Shown piece after piece: positions 1-14,176 of a stretch of DNA of 64,000 nucleotides. The stretch covers positions 682,001 through 746,000 of the forward strand of contig OX596342.1 of NCBI GenBank assembly GCA_951394405.1, given 5' to 3'. Below the pieces are notes generated by a model. The model worked only from the letters and a program-made list of their open reading frames with translations. It searched no databases and was not told the DNA's origin. Origin of the DNA: Coprinellus micaceus. Its lineage: Eukaryota; Basidiomycota; Agaricomycetes; Agaricales; Psathyrellaceae. Each line of letters starts with the position of its first letter. Within the stretch, counting starts at the first letter, position 1. The translations under genes were made by a program, and so were the position numbers.

Positions 1-798
1 CCACACGGCACGAGGCAGTACTGCTTGGCCAGGCGTCGCGATCCATCAGGACCAGGAGGAAGCAACGGGGCAGCAGAGCCGAAGTCGATCAATAAAATGT
101 GGGCGTCTTTAGTGAGGACGAAGTTGTGGGGTTTGATGTCCCTGTGTGCAAAGCCTTGCGAGTGGCACCAGTGGATGGCGCTCACGGCTTGGGGCGCCCA
201 CCATCGCAGGTCGGATTCGGAGATCTTACCATCGAGAGGGCTGGATTCAAGCACATCCCAGAGTGTCCCTCCTTCAGCGTAATCCATGACCAAATGCAGG
301 TGGGTGGGCATTTGATATGCAGCAAGGAGGTGCGGCGCCCACGGAGAGTCGGTCAGGGTAGCACGAAGCAGGACATCCCGTTCTGTCTGCGGCGAACACT
401 GCTCTCGTGTCCGGAGTGCAAACGATTTTTCAATAGACTTGCGGGCATAGACTTGATTGTCCAGTCGACAAGTGACGACGTCGATCTGGAAATGCTTAGC
501 TCCGGACTTCAACCAAGTACCAATTAACTCACCACACCGAATTGGCCGTATTCAAGGGTCCCAGCAATTTGGAGGTCTTTATCCTGGAATCTTAACTCGT
601 CTATTTCGGAGGTTTTGGCTGCACAAACCGCTGAGGTCCTACGGGAGGCCCGGGTAGAAGAAATCACTCACAGGTCCTCCCAATTACACTCTGCCCATGC
701 ATGAGACGGTCGACGGCCGTTCCGTCTGCGTCCTCGTCGCCTAGACTGCTGACCAGGGCGCATAGTCGTGTCTTTCGTTGTCGCCATGAGGTCGACAT
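1..798 (-). CDS. Protein kinase, AGC/DMPK-like (3' part outside window)
   Basis: Serine/threonine protein kinase catalytic domain, cut off by the window's left edge. Spliced reading: exon 1 798-672 (start ATG 798-796), exon 2 630-533, exon 3 from 485 leftwards. Motifs in order are a glycine loop around GTLEYGQFGV, the ATP lysine in VYARKSIEK, the catalytic loop HRDIKPHN and the metal-binding DFG of LLIDFGSAAPLL. The VYARK stretch and the hydrophobic segment after DFG resemble fungal AGC kinases of the DMPK/ROCK/citron group; this subfamily placement is from memory. The start gives an acidic leader (GDEDADGTAVD) and depends on the CCTCAG acceptor at 633-631; a neighbouring acceptor gives another open N-terminus, so the first exon is less certain than the kinase core. 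The gene is divergent from the lipoamide dehydrogenase gene, with starts about 190 bp apart. Activation segment end, C-lobe and any C-terminal domains are not visible. Confidence 0.85.
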
Positions 799-988
799 TC
801 ATCGGGTCAAGTCCAGAATGAAGATAGAAGTAGAAAGCAAGGTAGAGGAACAGCTCCGGCAACCTAATTCCACTTAGCTAAGTATTCTCCGATCAATTAA
901 TAATTCAATTACCCAGCATCACGTGCGCATTGCTAAGTCCTCATTCCGAAAACCGGGTCTCGCAACTTGACCCCAAACTTTTACCAAA
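799..988. promoter_or_regulatory. Shared divergent promoter, kinase / lipoamide dehydrogenase
   Basis: The 190 bp between two divergent start codons must hold both promoters. It contains an A/T-rich stretch near 892-910 and a CACGTG (E-box) at about 923-928. No clear TATA box is visible on either side. Confidence 0.5.
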
Positions 989-3769
<2,781 letters not shown>

Positions 3770-3870
3770 CACGTGGCGGCAGACTACGGGCGCTTATTTT
3801 CCGGGCAACAATTGCGGTAGATTACATTCCAGAGTGCGTCAGCCACCGATAGATCAATACAAGCAATACA
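3770..3870 (+). promoter_or_regulatory. Conserved promoter-like block downstream of copy A
   Basis: CACGTG at 3770-3775, then GGGCGCTTATTTTCCG at 3788-3803, then a weak TATA-like ATCAATACAAG near 3855. The same elements, order and spacing recur at 9376-9470 and 13955-14045. Read on the plus strand the block points into the 3' end of the minus-strand gene. Confidence 0.45.
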
Positions 3871-4004
3871 AATTTAGAATCGGGAATGAAGCTTTGAAGC
3901 TGCGAAAGAATTGTTTGCGCGCGCGCCACCACGCCGAAGCAGGGAAGAACCGACTGCATAATAGCCTGGCTTGGGTACGAACTTGAAGGTCGACCACTAC
4001 CATC

Positions 4005-6309
4005 TCAACGGGTCAGATCCCCCCTGTGACCCCCTCCATCTGGGCTTTGCGATCTCGAGTCGTCCTGGTCCTTCTCCTCCTCATGGTGAGGCACGATCGG
4101 TGAATCAATCGCTCCACTTGTTCCAGGGTCACTCGTCTGCTGTTTCCCATATCCGAGCGGATCAAGGTCGACGAGCGTGTCGAAGAGATATGCAAAAACT
4201 CCTATTTCCTTCTCCAGCTTATATAAATCGCTTCTCAGCGCGGGATATCTTTCGTTGCATCCCTCGGCCATTTCTCTCTCTGAAGAGCTTGGGTTTGTGT
4301 AGGAGTCCGAAGGAGCTATTTGGTTTTCCACCTTGAACAGACTCGGGGTCAGAACGGTTGTCTTCCCGTTTTCGGAGGTGAGGCAACTAGTGACATACGG
4401 AAGATAGCTCGGACCAACGACGTTCCAAACAGCATGGCAAGCACCGTGCTCACGAAGGAACCGAGACCTCCGAGCGCCGACAACCCTGAAAGCACGGACT
4501 TGCTCCGGTACCCTTGGAGTAGAGTCCACCCGCCATAGGACGTTTGCAGCGCGAAGCCCAATGTAGCTATATTAGGTTGGCTTGGTGTGGTGATATAGGG
4601 GTTTGAAATCGTTTGCATGATCGAGGCTCCTAAGGAGGTCTCGTAAGACTGGGGCATGAGGAACAAACGCGACTGTTAGTTTGCAAGAATCGCAGATGCT
4701 TTTTGATGCTTACCTCAAAGCCAAACGTACCCAACGACGTCGGGTTCAAGGCCTGGAGGAGCACGATATTCGCAACGGTCAGCATGTTCGTCCCGGGGAA
4801 CAGCGATACAGGCTCCGTATTCAAAAAAACCCTCTCAAGCATCCTCGTAAACCCTAAATACACCCTCAACGTATCAGAGGCTCTGTCGGATGATATTGCA
4901 CCAGCGCTTCCCAGAAGCCCAGTGTAGTTGACAATGAGGTCAAAGTTTGGGAAGTCCCACCATGGAGTTTTCAGGGTTCCGTCTAGTTCATTCGAGGTGA
5001 CAGGGCACAAGGCGACGGCAACATCCCACGTTCTTCGGTCGAGCGTATCAAGCACTGTATTGCCAGCTCTGACGACACGACAGGCGACGGGTTGTTGCAA
5101 CTGGGGTGCCCCGCTGCGTTGTCTCCAGCGAGCGGTTGCTGTCACAGCGCTGGTCAGATTGGCCGTCGCGCCCTTAGTCTTAGTCTTATTACTGTCCAGA
5201 GCTGTCGCTATCCTGAGTCAACTTCGGTGTCTAATGTCGCATTTTGGATTGACTTACGAGGAGGAGACTGTACTGCTGCACCTCAGTCTTCAAACTTTCC
5301 TTTGAAAGGGCGTAGTCGATTCCGGCGATTCGGTAAGCGCGGTGCGGTATTTGCCCTAGTTCTGCAGCTGGCTCACGACGGTCTGGTAGAGGCCAAAGGC
5401 CACAAGGACACACACTGAGATCAGTGTCAGGAATCCTCGGAATCGCGAAAGCCATTTCGGCTCTCCCCTGGATAGCATACATACATATCAGATGTTGACC
5501 CTGGGCCTAGCATCTGGCATACTCACGGAACGTTGTGCACCCAGATCTGTCGCCCAAATAGTTGATGTGTCGGATTTTTCCACCAAGGAGTCTTGTGTGG
5601 ATTGGCTATGTTCATTGGTTGCTGATCGAGTAACGTCGTGTCGCGTGCACTGATATACTTGATGATTTTTAACGCTGCCAAAATAAGGACGCTGAAGGAG
5701 AGAACCCAGACCCCCACGAGGGCCAGCACCCATAGTGCGCCTATTAGAGGTCTCACAACGGCCATGGGAATGCGGGTAAGAAATCCAACGGCAACCAAGC
5801 GGCCTATGGGGGCGTATCGGAGGTTAAAATGCTTGGATGTAGACAGGCGGGCACACGTACAGATGGATTCGAGGGCCGTCAGACAAATGTCGACGATCCG
5901 CGCAGGCAAAGGGAAGCGTGGTGCGAACGTGCTAGTGAGACCGGCGATCTACAATTTAGTGAACGTCTAAGCATGAGGTAACAATAAACACGTACGTCCC
6001 AATATGATGTGCGGTCGTCAACCCAGTCAACACGGTGCACGAAAAAACCATCTTCAGGGTCCCCTCGTCTGTCTGCGTCCGTAGCAAATAGGAAAGCTGT
6101 GGGTGGAGCAATAGATATAGCATGAGCCCGGTTGTCAGGGTGGATGAGGCGACGACGGCACGGAGGAAGAGCAGGCGCAGATCCTCACTGAGAAGGGCTT
6201 GGGGAATCTGCTGGTCGCCGGTGGGGACTTGCGGCCTGCTCGCCTCGGCGTCGTCGTCCAGCCTGCTGATGTGTGCATCTCGGTTCGCTTGAAATTGCGT
6301 TTCCGCCAT
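4005..6309 (-). pseudogene. Multi-pass membrane protein family, copy A (two frame breaks)
   Basis: First of four paralogues in this window; the family is uncharacterised. Start ATG 6309; exon 1 (6309-5996) encodes a polar N-terminus and two TM helices ending HHIGT, followed by exons for further helices, an extracytoplasmic domain with WWDFPNFDL and the sequon NYTGL, NTEPVSLFPG, a last helix (SALGGLGSF...GTSLVRA) and a cytosolic tail with YPALR and YLFDTL. Intron positions match copies B-D. Two changes are unique to A. Near 5350-5375 one base is missing relative to B-D, so the frame runs into TAG after LYQTVV unless shifted, while PHRAYRIAG resumes in another frame. Near 4275-4300 one base is extra between the LLH and MAEGC segments (25 nt versus 24 in B, C and D). 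The second could be bypassed by the acceptor AAATAG a few bases downstream; the first has no obvious splice remedy. Probably a young pseudogene; assembly error is possible. Confidence 0.75.
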
Positions 6310-9300
6310 TCGTCGTGCCCGTTCAAGGCTGTAGCGGCCGAAGGATGAGATATGAAAAAAAGGCCTATCAAGCGCAAGGGGGTCCGTCTATTAAGTAGGA
6401 AAGTTGTGCTTTTCCGACCTCATGGACACGGCGTGTTGGAGGGGTCATCTTCACCAAAGGCTTCCATTCAGCCTGTTTCTGCGGATCCAACGTCCGCTGA
6501 CTTGTGATTGGTCCTGCTGGGCGCTTAATGTGCGGGAATCCGAAAGGCTGGGGCAAAGTATCACCCTTATCTACCCTGCATGTAAGGATAATCTATCGCA
6601 CCCACTACTCATGTCTTATTTCCGTGCACTTCATTTCGGAGGGTTTGAACACCAATTCGACAGACTGGGACGCAATTTCCACGTTACTTGGGAACCCAAA
6701 CCCATGGACAGCGCTGAATCTGCTAGCGAGTCTTGGACGAAAGGCGAACCCACCGCCACCATTGGGTGGATGTATAGAATACATCCGTGGATGGGATGAG
6801 GCTAGGAGGCGGACGGAAGACGGCGCATGCGCCGTTGTTTGGTCCACGCCCCTCGACCAAACTCCGTGATTTCGGGGCTTCTCGATGGGACGCGTACGCT
6901 TTGTCCCATCTCACATCGAGGCAGCACCCTTTTGTGCTCTCGAGTGGCTTTCCCGGCGATTTTTTGCCGCCCACCACTCCCGCCCACCACCAGCGCCTAC
7001 GCATGGCCATCAGGCCCGGCAAGCTCCGGGCTGGTGGTCTCTGGGCGTTCCGGCCAGCCAGCTGGCCCAGGCAAACCCACGATACTCGGATTCCACTCGC
7101 GTACACGCTCGCGTCGAGAGGACGTCGACGACCCCTATCTCATCGGCGATTGGGGATCAGGCACATTGAAGCCAAGACGCGAGAGAGCCCAGAAGGTCAA
7201 CCGGACACCGAAGCCGCCTGGATGTCTTTGAGTTCAAGGCGAGATGCGGGAAGATGGATATCCAACGCCCCAATTTAAAAGTGGTGGTTAGTGGGAGTGA
7301 GGTGTCCAGGTGGCCGAGATAGCATTAGTATGGGTTTCGTATGGGTTCGAGAAGGTTCTTACCTACCCACCTACCTGGCTTTTGTGGGTACTTAGTATAC
7401 GTCATCGAATATGGAGCAGCCGGTGCTGGCGGAGTCATTCACTACCGAACGCTGATTTTGGGCGTTCTAAAGCGACCACGCTTTCTCCGGGGGCTTGACG
7501 CTTGCTGGAACCAACACTTCGGGAAGTACGCCCGTTTTCGCTGCTCCGCTGACCAAAGAGCACTGATGTACCCCATAACACGATTGTATTCTCCGCCGGT
7601 GACTTTTCATTCCAACATTCTCGAGCGATCCAGAGGTCGTTGGGGCTTGATACCTGCCAAAACTCGCAAGGCGGGATGACGCGTGCCCCTTGACAGCCTC
7701 GTTCACCAAGGGGTGCAAGGTACGAATCATACGGAACTCGCATTTCGTATTTTTCACTGTTCGTTCTCGGGGTTCGTGGTGATGGAGCACGATATAGCTG
7801 ATGTGGGGCGGAATTTGCTTTATTGCCGGGGTAGGAAGAGGGGACCCGCACCTGGAGGTCCGTATCACCGGGCTCCTTGGCGATTACATTTGTCGTATCT
7901 TCAAACGCGTTGAGCCTGAGGGGCGACTCCGAGTGGGCGATAGGAGCCATATTTCCGGGAAAGGGCTATCATTAGGCGGCGCATTTCTGTGGGTTCAGAG
8001 GTTCACCTATTCCTTTGAGTGGTCAGGAAGGAGAAACTGCCAATTGGTGGTTATGGATTTGGACGCGATACCCGGGCGCTACGGAGCGGAGTTGAACTCC
8101 AAGGTAGGGTCCCCGGGTTATCTCATTGGCCCAGGAGGCTCTCGTTCCCTGAACGCCCTGGTGTAATCTCTGTGCTCCGCCGTCTACCTGCGAAGTAGAC
8201 GTTTATGGGCTAAAGGCAAGAGCACGCCACTATGGAGGGACTTGCCTCCCGGGAGGATGACCTAGCGAGCCCCGGGGGGCTCTCTTCACCGAGGACTGTA
8301 ACCGCGGAGAGGACCAGCACGCACGGCGCGCATCCGCCCCAGTTGTTCATTGAGGGCGACGAGGGCGACGATCAGGGCTGGGAGTGATCACTAATCAGAC
8401 GAGGAGAAAGACAGAGCCCACTACCAAGAACCACGAAATACGGAGGAAGAGGAGGATTCGTCGAGAAGCTTGACAACGTATACGTCGATGGCGAGCGAAA
8501 GGCTCTTAGAGGACCTGACGAAGCGGGATAGATGGATGGTGTTGGACATTGAAGAGTTGGAGAGAGGCTTAGATCAGATGTCGAGAAATGTCGGGCGGCG
8601 GTTTAGGTAGGCTTTATGTCAGTCAGCGAATGATATCCTCACCCACTTGTTCCCAAACCCAACGGAGGCGGACTCCATCAACGTATAGGCGCCCGTTGGA
8701 CTCCTCCGTACGTCCGACAAATTTAGCTTTCGGCTGACTCTAAGGTAGGGTGGGTTTTATCTTCCTCTCCTCCCCTGTTACCTACCTCGCCTTGTCACCC
8801 TCGTTTCCGCTTGTACCATCTATGTAGACCCCCAACACAAATATGAATTGTTTATGATCGTACCACCTGAGTGCAAAAGCGAACGGAATCGCGGATTCGG
8901 AATGGGGAACCAAATGCGCCGATAATATATTGGTGACCTTGGTACTGACAGGGAATCCCCCTGGCATAGCACAGGAAACTACGAGGTGTCGACAGGGAAA
9001 CGAGATCCCCGGCGGTGCCACGGCCAATTCCTGCGCGTGGACCTGACGGGGAAAACGGAAAATATGACTCGGGATGCCCCCGTCTCTGTGCCAGGGAAAT
9101 TTCCCTGGAGTTGACAGGGGGCCCACCCGTCTTTGACGAGGACTATACCTGGCCTAGCCGGATAAAGTACTCGTCTGGGCCGGGGGTTGCTGACGCGGGA
9201 TACCCGCGTCAAAAGGGTTCTCAGTGGCTTCGGTGGTGACGACAAGAGAGTTGGGGCTTACTCGTCGATGAGAAATTTTGGAGAAAATGCCACGTCTGTC

Positions 9301-9375
9301 CCTTGTCCTGATCAGGTCCCGAGGTCTTGAAGCTGTTTTGCCCCAAAGGTAGAGCGGCTCTAGGCAGGCTCAGAT
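6310..9375. other. Long spacer between copies A and B, no clear gene
   Basis: About 3 kb without a recognisable gene. GGGCGCTTA lies at 6519-6527, about 210 bp upstream of copy A. The segment 7430-7690 is similar to 11950-12130 upstream of copy B (shared GACCACGC, CTTGCTGGAACC, CGATCCA/GATCCA-AGGTCGTT and TACCTGCC/TGCCTGCC words), so it is duplicated flank. Longer open frames here have no coding character and no motif. Confidence 0.5.
8470..8609 (+). other. Possible coding remnant, unrecognised
   Basis: A short open stretch reads with good coding flavour: acidic EEEEDSS, then ASERLLEDLTKRDRW and a heptad-like ELERGLDQMSRN, closing at a possible GT donor (TTTAG/GTAGG, 8608-8610). A second small frame starting at ATG 8232 precedes it, but no normal-length intron joins them. 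It may be an exon of a decayed or novel gene. No family is recognised. Confidence 0.2.
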
Positions 9376-9475
9376 CACGTGGGCTACCTGACGACGGGCG
9401 CTTATTTTCCGCCCAACAATTTTGTTAGATTACGTTCCGTTATACGTCAGGCACTGATACATTAATAAGAGCGGC
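9376..9475 (+). promoter_or_regulatory. Conserved promoter-like block downstream of copy B
   Basis: CACGTG at 9376-9381, GGGCGCTTATTTTCCG at 9396-9411 and a TATA-like ACATTAATAAG near 9460. It is the counterpart of the blocks at 3770 and 13955 and points into the 3' end of copy B. Confidence 0.45.
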
Positions 9476-9596
9476 AACAGAATGGAAAATGAGAAGGAAG
9501 TTAGCAAAGCATTCTTCGCGCAATTAAGCGCATGCCGAGCGGGTATGTTCTGGGTTACGTTATGGGGCTCGGGTACGAGGGTAGATGTTTGCCCTC

Positions 9597-11809
9597 TCAG
9601 GGTGTTGGATCCTCCCGGTGTTCGTCTAAAGCTGGGCTGTGCGTCTTTGGGTCGTCTGGGCTCCCCTCCTCCTTATCGTTAGGTCCCCTTGGTGAGCCAG
9701 TTGCTTCGATGGGCCCAGCCTCGCTCGTCCGCTGTCTCCCATACCCAAGGGTATCGAAGTCGATGAGAGTGTCGAACAGATACGCAGAAACACCCCGTTC
9801 CTTCTCATACCTATGTATCTCGTCTCTGAGTGCGGGATACTTTTTGTCGCATCCTTCGACCATCTGCCTCTGAAGTCCTTTGATGTTATGCAGGAATCCA
9901 TATGGGCTGTTGGGTTTTGCACCTGGGACGAAGGGTTCAGAACCAATGTTCCTTTCGTGAAGGGAGAAAGATTGGGGACTTACGGGATATGGCCCGACCC
10001 AAGGACGTCCCTAACAGCATGGCAAGCATCGTGCTCAAGAATGAGCTGAGGCCTCCGAGCGCCGACAACCCTGACAGCACGGACTTGCTCCGGAAGTCTT
10101 GGAGTATGGTCAACTCGTTGATGGCGTCTTGCAAAGTGAAGCCCAAACTCCCTATGTTTGGGTCACTTGCCAGGCTGGTGAGTGGATTCGGAAGAGTCTG
10201 CACGACCGATGCTATTAAGTAGTTTTCCTGCGACTAGAATATCAACGAACAAGCGGCATCAGTTGCAACCTACTACGGAACTTTTCGAGAACTGAAATAA
10301 GCCCTACCTCAAATCCAAGCGTAGCCAGTGATGCTGGGCTCAAGCGCTGGCGAAGCACGAGGTTCGCAACAGCCAACGTGTTCGTTCCGGGAAACAACGA
10401 AACCGGCTCCGTGCTCAAGTACACCTTATCGATGTCTCCTGTCATTCCCAAATATACTCGGACTGAATCAGAGACCCTATCGGATTGCGCAGCGGACCCT
10501 CCAAGAAGTCCAGTGTAATTGACGCTGAGGTCAAAGTTGGGGAAGTCCCACCAGGCATCTGGAACTTTGCCTTGGTCCGGACTCGGTGGGCACGAGACGA
10601 CGGCGATGTCCCATGCCCTTGGGTCCAGCCAGGAAAGCGTAGGGTTCTCGACACTGCATTCCACGAGTGGTTGCAGCTGGAACGGCTCGGAATCCCGTTG
10701 TTTCCAGCGGGCCGTAGCCGTCACGGCACCGGTCAGACTTGTCGTAGTGTTTCGATGTCTGGCCCATATCTGGTACCTCCTGTCAGTACCGTGGATCGGG
10801 ACATTGATGTTTTACTCTAAGCTCAACTTACGAGAAGGATATTGAACTCCATTTCACTGTTTGTCACCTTTTTGATAAGGGACTGGGGGAGCCCAACAGC
10901 GCGATAGGCCCGGTGCGGTGTCATCCCCATCTCACCGATTGGCATGATGATCGCCTGGTTTACGCCATAGGCCACAAGGGCGCACACCGTGACCAATGCC
11001 AAGAATCCTCGGAGGGAAGAAAGCCATCTCGACTCCCCGCTAGACCGACGGAACATGTCAGAGGTTGACCCGTATCGCGCTTGGAGGACTCACGGTAGGC
11101 TCGGCTCCCACATCCTTCTTCCAAATAGTACATAGGCTGGGTACTTCCACCAAGGGTCTCCGGGTTCCCGGATGGGTTTACCGTCTGCGCTCTTAAGTTG
11201 TGCAACCTTCAATGCTAGCAGGATTAGGATGCTGAGGGTAAGGAACCAGATCCCCACCAACGACAACAACGCAAACTTTGGGAACCATTCCACACCAAGG
11301 CCGCTCACCCCAGTGGTCGACAAGTGAATGAGGTACCCAACAACAGCAATGTAGCCTATGAGTGGGTATTAGAAAGTGTGATCACATCCAGGAACTAGCA
11401 CACGCACAAACGGACTCAAGGACTGTCAACGAAACATCGAGCCACGCGATGAACCTAGGCAGGTGGGCCAGTGGAACAAATGCCCTGTGAGACCAATAGC
11501 GCACAATTCAGCGATAGCCCAGTGGATGAAGAGGAACACGCACGTCCCAAGATGATGCGCAGTTGTGAGCGCCGTCAGGACGGTGCCCGGTACAGCCCAC
11601 TTCAGCTTCTCATTTTCGTTCTTTCCAAGCCAAACGACCCCGTAAAATGTGAACCCTGTTGTCAGAACGGATGAGGCGATTACAAGACGGTGCAAGGACA
11701 GGCGTAGAGTCTCCAGGAGAGAGGATTCGGGGTACCCCATGTCGAGGCCGTAATCGCCCTCCTTGTTGAGTTGTGCATTGCTCTGTTCTCGCACTCTATC
11801 TTCTGCCAT
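9597..11809 (-). CDS. Multi-pass membrane protein family, copy B
   Basis: Uncharacterised membrane protein, apparently intact. ATG 11809 opens exon 1 (polar N-terminus, helix 1 RLVIASSVLTTGFTFYGVVW, helix 2 ending TTAHHLGT). Later exons give ESVCYIAVVGYL, a long helix (FALLSLVGIWFLTLSILILL), the block WWKYPAYVLFGRRMW, a fifth helix ending NQAIIMPIGEMGMTPHRAY, an extracytoplasmic domain of about 150 aa (WWDFPNFDLSVNYTGLLGG; NTLAVANLVLRQRL), a final helix (SALGGLSSFLSTMLAMLLG) and a tail with NSPYGFLHN, YPALRDEIH and YLFDTLIDFDTLGYG. Seven exons, all GT..AG; the small exon-2/3 junction uses T/GTGCGT to make a Cys codon, as in the other copies. By memory the C-terminal helix and SPFGxxH motif resemble hypothetical proteins widespread in Agaricomycetes. 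Function is unknown; the NYT sequon places the large loop outside the cytosol. Confidence 0.85.
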
Positions 11810-13954
11810 GGCGAGGGAGGGTGGATGTCCGGCGCTACGAAGGTATGGTCGGTGAATGGGGTGGGTGCCTCTCAGTCGCGGAGTGGCGTTGCTGTGGGCT
11901 CGAGGAGCCCTCGTTTCGGGATATGTACACCATTACAAATGGAGCCCAGCAGTCCACTGCGGGCCGCTGATTTCGAGCCTCTTAGTGACCACGCGCCCTA
12001 TGGGCGCTTAACACTTGCTGGAACCGTCGGAGGCTCCTCCGCATTGTAGACAAAACGCTTTCGAGAGATCCACAGGTCGTTCACCGGCTTGGTGCCTGCC
12101 AGATCCCAAAGGCAAGGGCGGCGTGTCTAGATCCCCCGGCTGTTTGATTTCGGTTCGGATGGGTTCGGAGAAGGAGGGCAGTGCTTTGACCTACGCGATA
12201 TCTCGGGCATTGCCGAGCGGGGTTGAACTCGGGTATAGAATCCGATGGAATCGGAGCTTTGAGCCGTCTCTTGCTCAACCTTCAGGTAAGTCAACGTGCG
12301 GTCTCAGTGCTCTGCCGTCGACCTACCTTCTCATTTGTGGAACCCCTCAGGCTACCGCAAACTCCCCACACTGACTCCTTCCTCGACCCAACTCTTCATC
12401 CCCGCCGCAAGTATGGGGGAATTTCGCCCTTTCGATTCGAGAACCTCCGAACTTCGCACTCATTCAAGCAACACAGGAGACTAAGATTGGGGAAATGCCC
12501 CGGAAGACTGTCTACATTGAACCAACCACGCCTACCCTCGCACACTGGAGGGGCACCTTGGTTTGACTATTACCGTCTACAAGCCCTATTCCAAGGCCCG
12601 GGGGAACTGGGGTATACTCCACAATGCTCTCAAGCGCGCTCCAATCCACAGTGCGATAGGACAAACCCCTATGTTCGATGCCGAGTCTATGCTACCGACG
12701 CTGAAGGAAGGAATGTAATGGAGGGGAGACGGGTTAGGGTGCCACTCTAAACTGTGCTAGGCGGCATGCATTCGCGTGACGCGACAAATCGCGACGATTC
12801 CGGCGCCGACCCAAGAGGGCCCTTAACCCCAATCACAGACACACCCTCACTTCCTAATCTCCACGAAAGCACTGTTGACGACGTTTCATCCCCTCCGATT
12901 GAAGGAATACCTGCCGCCGCGCCCACCCCCCAGCCGACTCATCCAACGTCACCCCCATCCGTCTTGAGTGTCGACTTGGTGTTGCTACGTTACTTTTCGC
13001 CTTCCCCCCTCCCCGTTGCCTCCTAGCCTCGCTCTCCCACTCACATCCTCTCTCGAAAAGAGAACACCAATCCAACCTAGACGAGGCGAATATCAGATCA
13101 CGAGGGCCGGTACAACAAGGAGGACCCTATCTTTGCTGAAATGCGTGAAGCCACCAACGTAACGGGTTTGGGATGACGAGGGGCAGATTGAAATGGTTGG
13201 AGGATCGCTGACGGTCAGGTGGCCAAGGAAGTTACGGGGTCGTCGTAAACAGAGGAGGGAAAGACCAGGAGAAGAAGTGGTGCCGCAACCGAAGGGCGGG
13301 GGTATACCGTCCCGAGACGCTGAACCCGGTAGTGCGACGCTGGGCCGTGTATCGGATGATGAGGATGACGGGCCCTAGTCCCAAGGCACCAAGCTCTCGT
13401 CTGGTCCGGTTTTGACGTTGAAGGTGATGAAGCGACTCTCAAGAAATCTCCTTGAACGCAAGCAAGCTGCGGAGGCGGTCAACTTTAGCGGTAGGTAGCC
13501 GATGAATGGTGCAAACCCAAGGGAGAGGTCGCACCCTGGCCAAGTAAAGGGAGGCCGGGCTTGTCTCCTCCATAGTCAGTATGGGCTTTCGCCATTTCCC
13601 CCCGTCACCCTTGTCCACCTTGGAAACCCGCCCCTGGCCACCCGTCTCACGTCCTCGCCCCGCAGAGGTCAGTCTCCCTTCCGTCATACCAAAGTTACTA
13701 GCGCCCACTCACCCCTTTTGCCAGGTTCTCTAATTGACCCATCCCAGCCAACGCATTCAAGCTAGCGAGAACCAGGCGATTGTGCTGGTGAAGAGGTGGG
13801 GCATGGTAGGGTTGGGAGCCATATCATTGTAAACCCGATGGGTTCTTCTTCTCCTTCCTACGCAGATTTCGTGTTCCAATTCCTTTGCCCTGTCCCTCGT
13901 CAAATTTCACGGTTCATTGGCCCAGCGAAGATAGTTGGCCCGTCGGAACGAGAT
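11810..13954. other. Spacer between copies B and C, no clear gene
   Basis: About 2.1 kb. 11950-12340 is homologous to the upstream flank of copy A, with GGGCGCTTA at 12002-12010. Between about 12750 and 13450 there are short Pro/Ser-rich and basic/acidic open frames (from 12754 on the plus strand, SSPPIEGIPAAAPTP; from 13193, SDDEDDG) that could be remnants of a disordered protein, but no start, intron chain or family can be supported. Confidence 0.4.
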
Positions 13955-14045
13955 CACGTGGGTCACTCAACGGGCGCTAATTTTCCGACCAACGATTGCA
14001 TAACATTATATTCCAGGGCACGTCAAGCGACTATATAATACACGA
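13955..14045 (+). promoter_or_regulatory. Conserved promoter-like block downstream of copy C
   Basis: CACGTG at 13955-13960, GGGCGCTAATTTTCCG at 13972-13987 (one base different from the A and B versions) and a good TATA box TATATAATA at 14032-14040. This is the clearest TATA of the three blocks and supports reading them as promoters directed into the 3' end of the membrane gene. Confidence 0.5.
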
Positions 14046-14176
14046 ACTGCATTGAAATATAACTGGTAGCGAGGCTTCGAAGGTATCTTCTGTAAAGGGG
14101 TCTGAGATGAGCGGAATAGATGCGAAGACTTATAGCATAATAGCTCGGTCCTAAGAAAATGAAAGAAATTACAGCC

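Noticed and set aside
6787..7278. 163-codon plus-strand frame
   Set aside because: Pro/Arg/His-rich translation with competing frames of similar length on both strands; no motif.
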